Part shown: in pieces, positions 19,003 to 29,034 of the stretch
Layout of the letters: each line of letters begins with the position of its first letter
How positions within the stretch are numbered: position 1 is the first letter of the stretch
Source: CALAGB01 sp963713965
Lineage (GTDB): Bacteria > Chloroflexota > Chloroflexia > Thermomicrobiales > Thermomicrobiaceae
Direction: 5' to 3'
Length of the DNA stretch: 64,000 nt
Assembly (NCBI GenBank): GCA_963713965.1
Contig: OY970217.1
Location: 2,790,001 to 2,854,000 of the forward strand
Notes under the pieces: generated by a model
The model's database searches: none
The model's input: only the letters and a program-made list of their open reading frames with translations
What the model was told of the DNA's origin: nothing
Position numbers and translations under genes: made by a program

Positions 19003-19647
19003 TTGTTCACGTCGTTACGTATCAAGATTCCAGTTCTGCTGGCGGGAGTGCTGCTGCTCACTGCGTGTTCGCTGTCCGGATCGTCGGACAAGACGCCGAC
19101 TACCGGTCTGAGCGCTACCGGCACGTCCTCCGGCACTCCAGCAACGGATTCCGGGACACCGTCCGGTACGCCTGATGTGATTCAGCTCGCCCCGCCGGTG
19201 CTGGTCGCTAATTCGGGAACCGAGACCCAGCCAGGCAACTACGGTTCGTACTACTGGATGATTTCAAGCGGTCTAGCCGACAAGGCCAACGCCCGTGGCA
19301 TCGAGATTCAGAAGACGGCGCTCGACGTCGCCAAGGGAAGCACCGTCCAGTTCACCTGGGATCAGCAGAACTCGCAGAGTGATTCGACCCTGACGGGCCT
19401 CAGCATCGAGGTTTACCCGGAAGAGTCGAGCATCGAGACCGTCACCGTCGCACAGGGGACGATGCAGGGATTCAAGGCGTCCGGAACGCCGGTGGCGACC
19501 ACGTCAATCCCGATTTCGAATTCCTCCTGGGCCGCGGACGTGCCAGCCGGCAACTACTTCGTCCTGATCAAGGCTGACTGGTCGAACCCGATCGTTTCAT
19601 CAAAGCCTCGCAACTGTGAATACGGGTTCCTGTTCAAAGTGAGCTGA
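19003..19647 (+). CDS. Putative lipoprotein of unknown function
   Basis: This is a 214-residue protein with a type II signal: positive N-terminus, hydrophobic core and the lipobox LLTAC with Cys22 as the lipidated residue. A Ser/Thr/Gly/Pro linker (about residues 23-60) is followed by a beta-rich domain that contains YYWMISS, TWDQQNSQ and a C-terminal GFLFKVS strand. The start is TTG at 19003 with AAGGAAG at 18991-18997. It has its own terminator, so it is probably monocistronic. I do not recognise the globular domain. Confidence 0.7.
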   Translation: MFTSLRIKIPVLLAGVLLLTACSLSGSSDKTPTTGLSATGTSSGTPATDSGTPSGTPDVIQLAPPVLVANSGTETQPGNYGSYYWMISSGLADKANARGIEIQKTALDVAKGSTVQFTWDQQNSQSDSTLTGLSIEVYPEESSIETVTVAQGTMQGFKASGTPVATTSIPISNSSWAADVPAGNYFVLIKADWSNPIVSSKPRNCEYGFLFKVS

Positions 19648-19667
19648 ACCTGAATCGTGTCGTTGAC

Positions 19668-19696
19668 AGGGCCGCCGCATCTCGCGGCGGCCCTTT
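19668..19696 (+). terminator. Rho-independent terminator
   Basis: A perfect 10-bp stem GGGCCGCCGC/GCGGCGGCCC with an ATCTC loop is followed by TTT. It ends the lipoprotein transcript. Confidence 0.85.
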
Positions 19697-19846
19697 GTCG
19701 ATGCGCTCGCCGCTGCGCTATAAATCTGCTGCCGGCGACTACGAACAGTGCGCACCCGGGCGGGCATTGCTTCGTTTCTGCTTCGTTACGGTTAACCGAA
19801 AAGCACTAATTCGACACCGGTACTCGCTTCAACTCGACAAAACGTG

Positions 19847-19875
19847 TTGACGCGGATCAGGGCGGTCCGTACAGT
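19847..19875 (+). promoter_or_regulatory. Probable promoter of the subtilisin gene
   Basis: TTGACG at 19847-19852 and TACAGT at 19870-19875 are 17 bases apart, about 90 bases before the protease start. The -10 is a moderate match, so this is a candidate only. Confidence 0.45.
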
Positions 19876-19964
19876 GAGGACGTTCGATTGAGTTCCTCCA
19901 GCATTGCATCCGTGGGAAACGGAATCCCGCGGGGCGGTTGCTGCTGGCTGACATGGGAGACGAA

Positions 19965-22530
19965 ATGAATCGCGCAGTTCGTGTGGTTGCCATTCTTTTC
20001 CTGGCTTTGACCGCTCTTGGGATTCCGCTTGGCGCGCTGGCGCAGGATACCGAGCAAAACGCGCCGCAGCGTTACATTGTGACGTTTGCCTCCAATGTGC
20101 CCAGCGCTGGCAGTCTTGCCGCGCTCCTGGCCAATTCTGATGGTTTTCGCGTCACCCACAGCTATGACAACGTGTTCAAAGGCTTCTCAGCAGAGCTTTC
20201 GCCGATGCAGGTGCAGTGGCTGCGCGCGTTCTCCAGCGTCACGTCGATCCAACCTGACTCAGTCGCTCACGTGACCGACCAGACGACACCCACCGGCATA
20301 CAGCGAATCGGCGATCTGCTCAACGGCACCGCCAACATCGGAGGAGGCTCGTCGGTCAACATCAGCGTGGCGACGCTTGATACCGGAATCGACATCAATA
20401 ATTCGGACCTCAACGTCGGCGGTGGCTTCAACGCGATCAACGCGTCGACCTGCACTGGCTCGGCGAGCAACGGCTCCTATCAGGACGACAACGGCCACGG
20501 CACCCATGTGGCTGGCACCATCGCGGCCAAGGACAACGGTTCTGGTGTGGTCGGTGTCGCTCCGGGCGCCAAGGTTTACGCGGTGAAAGTATTCGATTCC
20601 AGCGGCAATGGCTACGTCTCCTCGATCATCTGCGGCATCAACTGGATCGTGTCCAACGCGACCACCGACAACATCAAGGTCGTCAATTTCAGCGGCGCCT
20701 GGGGCGGCTCAAACTCCGCCAACTGCGGCAATTCCCGCTCGTTCTTCAGCTGGAACGCAGACACGGCGCATCAGGCGGTCTGCAGCCTGGTCAACACCGC
20801 GGGAATCCCGTTCGTGGTGGCCGCGGGGAATGACGGCAAGGACGCCAGCAACACACTTCCTGCCGCCTATCCGGAGACGATCGCCGTCGGCGCCCTCGCC
20901 GACTCAGATGGCAAGTCAGGCGGTCTGGGACCAAGACACGTCGTGGGGCCCCGACGACACTCGGGCCACCTTCAGCAACTATGGCTCGGTCGTTACTATT
21001 TACGCGCCCGGCGTGGACATCCTCTCCGACTGGCCTGGAGGCGGATTGGCGAGCGAGAGCGGGACCAGCATGGCAACGCCACACGTCACCGGCGCCGTGG
21101 CGCTCTATCTGTTCAACCATCCAGGTCGAGCCCGGCGACCGTGGCGAATGCGCTCGTCTCGAATGGAGAGGCAGGGAGCTGGGGAAGCCCGTACGGCAGC
21201 CAGCCGCTGCTGAACGTTGGTAACGCGGCGTTCGGTCCTGTCGCTCCGCCGACGCCGGTGCACAACGTGGTGGTTAGCTCGATCACGCCATCCTCACCGG
21301 TCATCGATACGGTCGCCAACAACGTGACGGTGCACATCTCCAACACGGGCAACCAGTCGGAGTCCGGCTTGCAGGTGATTCTTACGGACCAGACGACTTC
21401 GGCGACAATCGGCACTCAAAACGTGAGTTCGGCGCTATCAGCTGGCGCGGGAACCGACGTCAGCTTTAGCTGGACACCAAGTGGTTCGGGATCTCACACG
21501 CTGAAAGCCGAAGTGAAGAACGGTAACACGGACAATACGCTGACGCAGGGCGTGACGGTCAGCGCCGTCTCACACAACATCACGGTCACCAGCGTCAACG
21601 TCGTGACGCAGCCGGCGTTCACGAATACGGCGAACTCGGTTTCGGCGCACATCACCAATGCCGGGAATGTGGCGGAGTCGATCACGGTGTCGCTGTCCGA
21701 CGATAATTCGTCGAACAATGGCGCGCCGCAGGTTATCAACCTGAATCCCAATGCGTCGCAGAACGTGACGATCTCCTGGACGCCGACCGGGAACGGCACG
21801 CATAACCTGACAGTGACGGCGGCCATCACCGGCCACAATTACACCGGCGGGACCTCCATCAGCGTCGGGACGCAGGTGCATGACGTTCACGTGACCAACG
21901 TCAGCGTGCCCGAGCAACGTGACGCAGGGACAGTCCGCCACGGTCAGCGTTGCGGTCCAAAACGATGGATCGTTCAGCGAAACATTTAGCCTGGCGCTTT
22001 CCAGCACGCCGTCCGGCGCGGTTGGACTCCCTGTCGCGCAAAACGTGACCTTGAGTCCGGGTGGATCGACGACGGTCAACTTCACCTGGAACACGACCAC
22101 TTCGACTGTGGCGCGGAGCTATAGTGTCACGGCGACGGCGACGCTGGGTAATTCCGAGACGGACGCCACACCAGGCAACAACTCCGCGACTTCGGGGACC
22201 ATCACTGTGCAGCAGAAGCCGGCCAACCAAAATATCTGGGTAACGGGTCTGACGGCCACGAACCCGCAGTCGCACTACATCAAGGGGACTGTTTCGATCG
22301 GAAGCGGCTCTGGTCCGGTGGTCGGTGCGACGGTGTCGTTGAAGATCACGTTCTACTACGGATACTACACCTTGAACGTGACCACCGATTCGAATGGCAT
22401 AGCGCAGTATTCACAGTACATTCAGTGGGGGATGAGTTACACGGTCTCGGTGACCAACGTCACCCACGGGTCCGATGTTTACGACCCCGGACAGAACACG
22501 ATCTCGTCGGTAACGCTCAGCGCGAGGTAG
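19965..22530 (+). CDS. Secreted subtilisin-like serine protease (S8) with inhibitor I9 domain and CARDB-like repeats, frameshifted
   Basis: One locus of about 855 residues contains three single-base shifts. The ATG at 19965 has GGGAG at a short distance. A signal peptide (ending near GALAQ) is followed by an I9 propeptide and the S8 catalytic domain: Asp in VATLDTGID (about 20370), His in NGHGTHVAGT (about 20490), Ser in GTSMATPH (21061-21084). The Ser segment lies in a different frame, between shifts at about 20930 and 21127 that compensate each other. The C-terminus has at least three CARDB/Ig-like repeats of 95-100 residues and a final beta module. The third shift is at 21908-21911, an extra C in a CCC run. 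Restored, the protein would be a secreted, autoprocessed protease. Confidence 0.8.
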
Positions 22531-22583
22531 GTCGCTGCTCGGGTTAGCCGCTATCGTGTGACCAATCAATTGACAGGCAACGG

Positions 22584-22610
22584 AGCGGGTCCAGCAATGG
22601 GCCCGCTTTT
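22584..22610 (+). terminator. Rho-independent terminator of the subtilisin gene
   Basis: AGCGGGTCC pairs with GGGCCCGCT (one T-G pair) around AGCAAT and is followed by TTT-C. Confidence 0.8.
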
Positions 22611-22639
22611 CGTTACGGCGCTACCGAGTCAGGATCTGA

Positions 22640-23090
22640 AGTGGGAAGCAGCTTACTCAGACAACGTCCGGCGTTCACCATAGTATGAGGGCGGCTGACG
22701 CATGAGATTGGTCGGCATTTGCCGTTCGCGCCGGGCTAAAGCCGCAGCGCTACAAATGCGAAGTCCACTGAAGGGACTAGAAGCTGATCGCGATTTTGGT
22801 CAATTGTCGGTCGACCATGAACCATAGAGTTCAAATCCAGCCCCTTCACTGGGCTTGGTCTAGATTAGCCCAGGATCCTATGGTCGTTGACGATTTGTTA
22901 CGGTATCGGGCGACGATGGTCGGCCTCAGGCCGAAGGGCAATCACAGGGGGATTGCCCCTACGAACATATGCGTACGTTCAGCCCCTTTAGTGGGCTCCG
23001 CCTTTGTAGCCCAGGATCTTTAGTCCTGGGTGAGAGCGGGGCGAATACCGGTCTAATTCATCAAAGACCATTAGTCCAGGGTGAACGGCG
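22640..23090. repeat. Intergenic mosaic of dispersed-repeat fragments
   Basis: No gene is apparent. The stretch holds several small inverted repeats: TCGGCCT/AGGCCGA, GGCAATC/GATTGCC and CCCAGGA/TCCTGGG, plus GCTACAAATGCG. The segment from about 22895 parallels the 16682-16894 element (shared CGGTAT, GTCGGCC, GCGTACGTTCAG and ATACCGGT/CTACCGGT landmarks in the same order). It is most simply a decayed or composite relative of that element. Confidence 0.6.
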
Positions 23091-23119
23091 AACGTGTGCC
23101 AATTGAATTCGACGAGAAT

Positions 23120-25135
23120 CTAGCGCGTCCTCTGGCGTTCACCGGATATGTTAGTGGCGACGCCGCGAGCGCCGACGATTCCGAACTCGCCCGCATCGGC
23201 GCTCAGCGGTTGAATGCTGACGTGCGCCACCACCGGCCGGTGGTCGGACGTCCAGACCTGGGGCACATCAATGCTGTCAAGCAGGATGTCGCGCGTGCCG
23301 AAGATGTAGTCGATGCGGCGATTGTCTTCTGACGTCGCTCCGGCATTGGTTAGCGATCGTCCAAAGTCGACGAATCCGGCTGATCGAAACGCGGTGATCA
23401 CGTCGTCGCTGGGATCCGAATTCATGTCTCCCAGCAGCAGCGTGGGGATTTCGTGGTTCCAGGTGGCAATCAGTTCATCGGCCTGTTGCAGTCGAACCTG
23501 ATCGGCGTCGCTGGGGTCGTCGAGGTGCGTGGCGAGGACCCAGACGCCGCCGGATTGCGTCGCGATGTGGACCTGCAGGACGCTTCGTTTGAGGTTCTCG
23601 GTGACGTCGTATTGAACCTTCTGCACCGAATCGATGGGTGCACGGCTGAGGACCACATTGCCCCACATGCCGTCGTCGGAGTTGGCGCCAAACGCGTAGC
23701 TCATGTTCAGGTGCTGGCTCAGCCACAGAACCTCGTCGATGCCCGACGTCACCAGCCAGCCGCGACTCACCTCCTGAAGCACCACGATGTCCGGCTGCTC
23801 GGCCGCGATGACTCCCGCAGTCTGTTCCAAATCGAATCGATTGTCGACGGAGAACCCGTTCTGGATGTTGTAGGTCATGACGGTGACGTTTGGCCCGATG
23901 GACGACGTCGCGGCGGCATCGGACCATGACCAGACTTGCCAGCCCGCGATCAGAATGAGCAATCCACCAATGACCCCGGCCACGACGACGACCGGGACTC
24001 CTCGCTCGCGCGGCTTTGAGACGATGCGCGGTGTCCCGGCCACAACTGCCGCCAGACACAGGCCGACAGCGCCCACCATGAAGGCCGGACTGCCGGAGTA
24101 GGTGTAGTACCCGAATAGGAGCCCGACCTCCAGAATTAACCCGCCCGCGAAGCAGACGGCTGACCCGGCAGTGCCTCCCTCATCGCCACGTTCTCGACCG
24201 TCGAGCATCAGCTCGGCGAAGAGGATGATGCTGCATGCGGTCGCCAGTATAAGTCCAAGCGCGCCCAGACCCGGACCGCTCCAGAACCACCAGAATCCGC
24301 CGACGGTCACCAGGATGAGGCTGGCGCGCCACGCCAACCACCAACGGATGTTTGAGAGGATGGCAATCTCCCCAGAACAGCGAATTGCCGCGCCAAGAAT
24401 GCCTATCGCCATGCCGAACGACAGGACGACCGACGCGCCGGGGAAGTCGAGACCTAAATGGGACTGAGCCAGTCCCAGGTTTCCGCTCATGAGGTTGAAG
24501 ATAACGATCGCGGGGCCGATCGACAGTAACGCCAACGACGAGCTGCGCGTCGCTCCACGCTGCTGAGTTGGAATCCGGAATTGAAACAGCGCCGAGAGCA
24601 TAGATGCCACCAGCGACCAGGTCACGAGGTAGGCCGCGAAGCCGGGCATCCAGGGTGTGTCCACGGTACGAAAGGCCACCCGTACGCCAAGATCGATCGC
24701 CAGACCGAGCCCGATACCGAGCGCCACCAGTTCTTGACGGGTCACCAGCAGAGTAAAGGCGAGCCAACCCCAACAGACGATCACAGCCGCGCCGAGCCAC
24801 AGCCTGGCATCCGGCGCCTCCCAGTACTGGAGCGCGATCCGCGTCACCGCGAGCAAGACAGTCGAACCCAAAAGAATCTCACGGGGTCCGGTGAACCGAA
24901 TGGCGATCCAGGCGATACCGCTCAGCAGGAAGACGCCGAGGGCGATACCTCCGAGTGACGTCCGGTTGCTCTGATCAACGACGAATACGAGGTAGGAGAC
25001 GAAGACGCGCAACGACTGCAGCATCAGCACGGTGGCCGTGGCGATCAGAGTCAGGCCGGCCATGGTGGTGACCGACGCAGTCTGATTCACGAGACTCTTT
25101 TCATCGCCAAGGCGTAACACCGACTGGGCGGACAT
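23120..25135 (-). CDS. Membrane protein with C-terminal endonuclease/exonuclease/phosphatase domain
   Basis: In this 671-residue protein, residues about 25-410 form ten or more membrane helices without a known transporter signature. Residues about 420-650 are an endonuclease/exonuclease/phosphatase domain with the expected motifs: TYNIQNG, VVLQEV, LLLGDMNSDPSD, RRIDYIFG and SDHRPV. These supply the Asp, Asn, Glu and His needed for Mg-dependent phosphoester cleavage. Because it is membrane-bound, a sphingomyelinase-like or phosphoinositide-like lipid or headgroup phosphodiesterase is more plausible than a nuclease. It lies downstream of smc on the same strand but 172 bases away. Confidence 0.82.
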   Translation of the reverse strand: MSAQSVLRLGDEKSLVNQTASVTTMAGLTLIATATVLMLQSLRVFVSYLVFVVDQSNRTSLGGIALGVFLLSGIAWIAIRFTGPREILLGSTVLLAVTRIALQYWEAPDARLWLGAAVIVCWGWLAFTLLVTRQELVALGIGLGLAIDLGVRVAFRTVDTPWMPGFAAYLVTWSLVASMLSALFQFRIPTQQRGATRSSSLALLSIGPAIVIFNLMSGNLGLAQSHLGLDFPGASVVLSFGMAIGILGAAIRCSGEIAILSNIRWWLAWRASLILVTVGGFWWFWSGPGLGALGLILATACSIILFAELMLDGRERGDEGGTAGSAVCFAGGLILEVGLLFGYYTYSGSPAFMVGAVGLCLAAVVAGTPRIVSKPRERGVPVVVVAGVIGGLLILIAGWQVWSWSDAAATSSIGPNVTVMTYNIQNGFSVDNRFDLEQTAGVIAAEQPDIVVLQEVSRGWLVTSGIDEVLWLSQHLNMSYAFGANSDDGMWGNVVLSRAPIDSVQKVQYDVTENLKRSVLQVHIATQSGGVWVLATHLDDPSDADQVRLQQADELIATWNHEIPTLLLGDMNSDPSDDVITAFRSAGFVDFGRSLTNAGATSEDNRRIDYIFGTRDILLDSIDVPQVWTSDHRPVVAHVSIQPLSADAGEFGIVGARGVATNISGERQRTR

Positions 25136-25269
25136 ACGAGTCGCTCGTTTCGTGTGGCCGATTCAGTCTTGAATTGAGACGGCAGGAAGACGCGCGTCTC
25201 AATTATCCCTGTTTGATGATGGCGCGCAAGTCGAAATCAGGGGTTGAGTCGAGGTTACATGCAAGATTT

Positions 25270-25288
25270 GTGTGAAGTGATCTCACAC
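25270..25288. promoter_or_regulatory. GTGTGA-N7-TCACAC inverted repeat
   Basis: Perfect 6-bp arms at 25270-25275 and 25283-25288 lie between the smc stop and the start of the membrane phosphodiesterase gene. This could be an operator for a dimeric regulator, or a weak hairpin after smc. Nothing in the sequence decides between them. Confidence 0.35.
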
Positions 25289-25307
25289 GAAAGAAGGGAG
25301 GACGGCA

Positions 25308-28300
25308 TCAGCGCAGCGCAGCCGAAGGCTCGTTGGCAGGTTCCACGGGCATCTTCAAGGAGAGGACGCGTGAAATACCGTCGTCTCCCATGGTGATGCC
25401 ATAGAGCGTATCAGCACCTTCGATAGTGGAGCGGTTATGCGTAACCACCACGAACTGCGTCTTGATGGCCAGTCGCTGTAGCTCGTCGCGGACGCGAACC
25501 ACGTTCGATTCATCCAGTGCGGCGTCGACCTCATCGAGCAGGCAGAACGGGCTCGGATTCACCTTCAGAATCGAAAAGAGGAGTGCGACCGCGGTCAGCG
25601 CCCGTTCGCCTCCCGAGAGGAGCCCCAGGTTCTGAAGGCGCTTTCCGGGTGGTTGAGCCTCGATGTCGATGCCGGTCGAGCCTGATTCGTCGTCGCAACG
25701 TATCAGCCGCGCCCTGCCACCGCCAAAGAGTGAGGTGAAGGTGGATTCGAAAGCGCGAGCCACCTCGGCGAAGGTCCGATCGAACTCGAGAGACATGGTG
25801 CGATCGAGCTCGGTCATCAGTGCGCGTAGAGCGTCGGTCGCCGAACGCACGTCGTCAAGTTGTTGTCGCAGGAACGCGAAGCGCTCCGCCTCGCGCTCAT
25901 ACTGTTCGATCGCGTCGTCCCCGGCCACACCGATGCGACGAAGGCGCTCGCGAAGTCGCCCGATGTCACGCTCGATACGCGGGAGATCCTCGGCATTGGC
26001 AGCATCAGTGCTGCTCAAGATCTCCTCTATGTGGTCAGTCTCCAGGTCCCGACCCGCGCGCTCCAGCGTGAGGTCGAGCTCATCTCGCCGCCGCGCCGCC
26101 TCGAGCGACAGGTGGTCCTGGCGTCGCTCCAGTTCGCGGTTCACGGTCTCTGCGGTCTCCAACGCTTCACGCGCTGCCCCTTCCCGCTGGACCGCCTCTC
26201 GGTGCCGCTCCTGAACGTCATGCAGTTGGGCATTCAGCCCATCCGTTTCGCTGGAGAGTCGGTCGCTCTCCGTCGTCCGCGCATTATGCTCGCGGTCGAG
26301 ATTCTGAATGGCCTCGTCCAGCTCTGTCAGGCGCCGATCACCGGCTGAGAGGTCCCCTTCGAGCTGCCGCTTGCGGGCTTCAAGTCGGTGGCGTTGTTCG
26401 TCGATGCCTCGTTCGCGCTCACGTAGGCCCGAGAGCTCGGATCGGGCCGTCAGCAGCGCGGATTCGTCGATGGTTTCCGACATCGACCTAATCTCGTCTC
26501 GCAGTCTGGCGCACGTCCTCCCAACTTCGTCGAGCGAACCATGTTGCCGCTGTTTCGCCCGCAGCAACTCTTCGAGCTCTCGCTGGCGCTTTTCCGCTTC
26601 ATCGTCGAGGACCGTCAGGCGATCATCTTCGGCCTCCGAGCTTCGCTCCAATTCGGCGAGTTCTCGCGACTGTCGATCCCGCGCGGCGGTGAGATCGCGT
26701 ACTTCGCCGCGAACGTCCGCCAACTCCTGTTCGAGCGACGACTTCTCGCGATGGTGGACGCGTAACGATTCGTCGCAGCGATCCATCTGCTGGGTGATCT
26801 CATCTCGTTCAGTTTCAAGCCTGGTGCGCAGCTTGGGAAGCTCCCGCAGCTCACGTTCACGTGCCAGCGCGCCAGTCTCCTTGATCCGTGACCCTCCGGT
26901 CACGGTTCCGCTCGAGCGAGCGATTTCGCCACCGATTGTCACGACGCTCCATCCTGGTGGCAGCGAACGCAGCGCGATTCGAGCTGCGTCAAGATCCTCT
27001 GCGACCAGCACGCGTCCGAGCAGACCGTCAATCACGGGGCGCACGCGCTCGTCCACACCGATGAGCTCAGCTGCCAGGCCGCGAACTCCGGGCGTTAGGC
27101 GCGGTGCGGAGGTTTGTCGACGCGGCTGCACCGTATCGAGAGGATGAAACGTGGCGCGCCCGCTCTGCGTCCGTTTCAAATACTCAATGGCGGTTTCGGC
27201 ATCCTCCCATCGATCGACTACGAGATCCTGGAGATGACCACCGAGGGCCGCCTCAATAGCGGCTTCGAGTTCGGCCGGGACGATCAACAGGCTGGCCAAC
27301 GTGCCGAGGATGCCAGTGAGTTTTTCGGATCGAGCTGCCGCCAGCACTTGCTTGACGCCCGCATAGAGACCGACGCCGCTCTCTGCTAGACGTCTAAGCG
27401 TCTCGAAGCGAGTTGTTGTCTCGAGCACCTTTCGCTCGAGCTGCGACCGGCGCTTCGAAACGTTGTCGCGTTCGCCCGTGACGGCCGCGATCTCCGCGAG
27501 CAACGTCTTGAGTCGGTCCGTCAATTCGTCAAACCGGTTACTCGCGTCTGACAATGATTGGATTGTGCCGGCCTGCGCCGATTCAAGATTTGATCTGGCC
27601 CGATCGCGTTCACTCGTCGCCCTATCCCGACGTTCGCGCTCCGCGAGCAACTGCTCGATTTGGCCGAGAATCAGCGTTTCGCGCGACTCTGTCAGCATCA
27701 GGGATCGTTCGATTTCGGAGCGTCTCTGCTCTTCGGCTTTGAGTCGCGATTCGAGATCGGTCAGGCGTCTGCGCGAAGCGTTGAACGCGCCTTCCAGGTC
27801 ACGGAGCAACGCTTCACGTTCCGCAGTGACGTTGTTTAGCTTCTGCGCCAAGACAGTGTTCTGCTCGATCTCGGCAGACAGCTCTTCGATGGACCCCTCG
27901 ACGCCTCGTAGTGACTGCTCCGCGTCGTTGCGTCGGTGCTGAGCGGCGCGGCGGCGCTCGGCGATCAGATCTAGCTCATGAGCCGCCTGTTGTTGCTCGT
28001 CTCGCGACCGCTGAATCGACTGGCGCAACGACTCGAGATCCGTCGTCAGCGATCTGGCGGCCTCTGAGGCCAGAGATAGCGCCTGTCGGTGAATTGAACG
28101 TGTCTCTTTGGCCGTCTCGATCTCACGGTTCAGCCTGTTGACGGCGTTGGTCGACTCTTGCAGTCGCTCGCGAGCTTGTTGCCAGTGATGGGAGTAGAAG
28201 CGTTCTAGGGAGTCTCGCAGCTGGCGTTTCACGTCGTCGTATTCGCGAGCTTGACGAGCGGCCCGTTCGAGCGAGCGTAGACGCGGCTCGAGATCCGCCA

Positions 28301-28880
28301 GCAGGTCTTCGAGCCGCACGCAGTTTGTCTGGCTCTCCTCCAGATTGCGTCCCGCAGACGCGTGCTTGATGCGCAAGCCAGTGATTCCGGCGGCGTGCTC
28401 AAAGAGGCTGCGGCGCTCGTCAACGCGCTGGCTGAGGATGGCGTCAACCAGTCCCTGTCCAATGACTGTGTGGGACTGTCCGAGCGATGCCGTGACCTGC
28501 AGCACGTCCTTGAGTCGGACTCTGGCGCCGTTGATGAGGTAGTGATTTTCACCGCTGCGGTAGGCACGACGGGTGACGCTCACCTCGCTGAAATCGACCG
28601 GCAGGCTGCCGTCCTCGTTGTCGAGAGTAACGGTCACCTCGGCCATGCCAAGGGGTGTGCGTGCGGCGCTCCCGGCGAAGATGATGTCCTCGGTGCGCTT
28701 GCCACGCAGATTGGCGTAGCTCTGCTCGCCGAGCACCCAGCGGAGTCCGTCGGAGATGTTGGATTTGCCGGAGCCGTTAGGTCCGATGACGGCGGTGATG
28801 CCGGTGTCGAAGACGAACGTCGTCGGCGTGGCGAAGCTCTTGAATCCGTGCAGATCCAGCCGTTTCAGACGAGTCGCCAT
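25308..28880 (-). CDS. smc: Chromosome segregation protein SMC
   Basis: This full-length SMC has 1190 residues. The N-terminal head carries the Walker A motif GPNGSGKSN near residue 32. Long Arg/Glu-rich coiled coils (about 170-500 and 660-1010) flank a hinge near 510-640 with a GVRGLAAELIGVDERVRPV segment and Gly-rich GGEIARSSGTVTGGS. The C-terminal head has the ABC signature LLSGGERALTAVALLF and Walker B PFCLLDEVDAALD. SMC forms an ATP-driven dimer that organises and segregates chromosomes with ScpA and ScpB, which are not in this window. The gene is intact over 3.5 kb, in contrast to the frameshifted genes elsewhere in the contig. Confidence 0.97.
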   Translation of the reverse strand: MATRLKRLDLHGFKSFATPTTFVFDTGITAVIGPNGSGKSNISDGLRWVLGEQSYANLRGKRTEDIIFAGSAARTPLGMAEVTVTLDNEDGSLPVDFSEVSVTRRAYRSGENHYLINGARVRLKDVLQVTASLGQSHTVIGQGLVDAILSQRVDERRSLFEHAAGITGLRIKHASAGRNLEESQTNCVRLEDLLADLEPRLRSLERAARQAREYDDVKRQLRDSLERFYSHHWQQARERLQESTNAVNRLNREIETAKETRSIHRQALSLASEAARSLTTDLESLRQSIQRSRDEQQQAAHELDLIAERRRAAQHRRNDAEQSLRGVEGSIEELSAEIEQNTVLAQKLNNVTAEREALLRDLEGAFNASRRRLTDLESRLKAEEQRRSEIERSLMLTESRETLILGQIEQLLAERERRDRATSERDRARSNLESAQAGTIQSLSDASNRFDELTDRLKTLLAEIAAVTGERDNVSKRRSQLERKVLETTTRFETLRRLAESGVGLYAGVKQVLAAARSEKLTGILGTLASLLIVPAELEAAIEAALGGHLQDLVVDRWEDAETAIEYLKRTQSGRATFHPLDTVQPRRQTSAPRLTPGVRGLAAELIGVDERVRPVIDGLLGRVLVAEDLDAARIALRSLPPGWSVVTIGGEIARSSGTVTGGSRIKETGALARERELRELPKLRTRLETERDEITQQMDRCDESLRVHHREKSSLEQELADVRGEVRDLTAARDRQSRELAELERSSEAEDDRLTVLDDEAEKRQRELEELLRAKQRQHGSLDEVGRTCARLRDEIRSMSETIDESALLTARSELSGLRERERGIDEQRHRLEARKRQLEGDLSAGDRRLTELDEAIQNLDREHNARTTESDRLSSETDGLNAQLHDVQERHREAVQREGAAREALETAETVNRELERRQDHLSLEAARRRDELDLTLERAGRDLETDHIEEILSSTDAANAEDLPRIERDIGRLRERLRRIGVAGDDAIEQYEREAERFAFLRQQLDDVRSATDALRALMTELDRTMSLEFDRTFAEVARAFESTFTSLFGGGRARLIRCDDESGSTGIDIEAQPPGKRLQNLGLLSGGERALTAVALLFSILKVNPSPFCLLDEVDAALDESNVVRVRDELQRLAIKTQFVVVTHNRSTIEGADTLYGITMGDDGISRVLSLKMPVEPANEPSAALR

Positions 28881-29034
28881 CGAGTTCCTGTCATCGCTTC
28901 TTGAGCATGCTGCACGCGCGATCTGCGGTCGAATTTCGATCGTGTGAAGACACTGGCCGTGAATGGGGCGGAATGGGCGTCACCAGATGCTACCACCGGG
29001 TGTTCGCCCGCCGCAACGAGATGGGGACGCTCAG

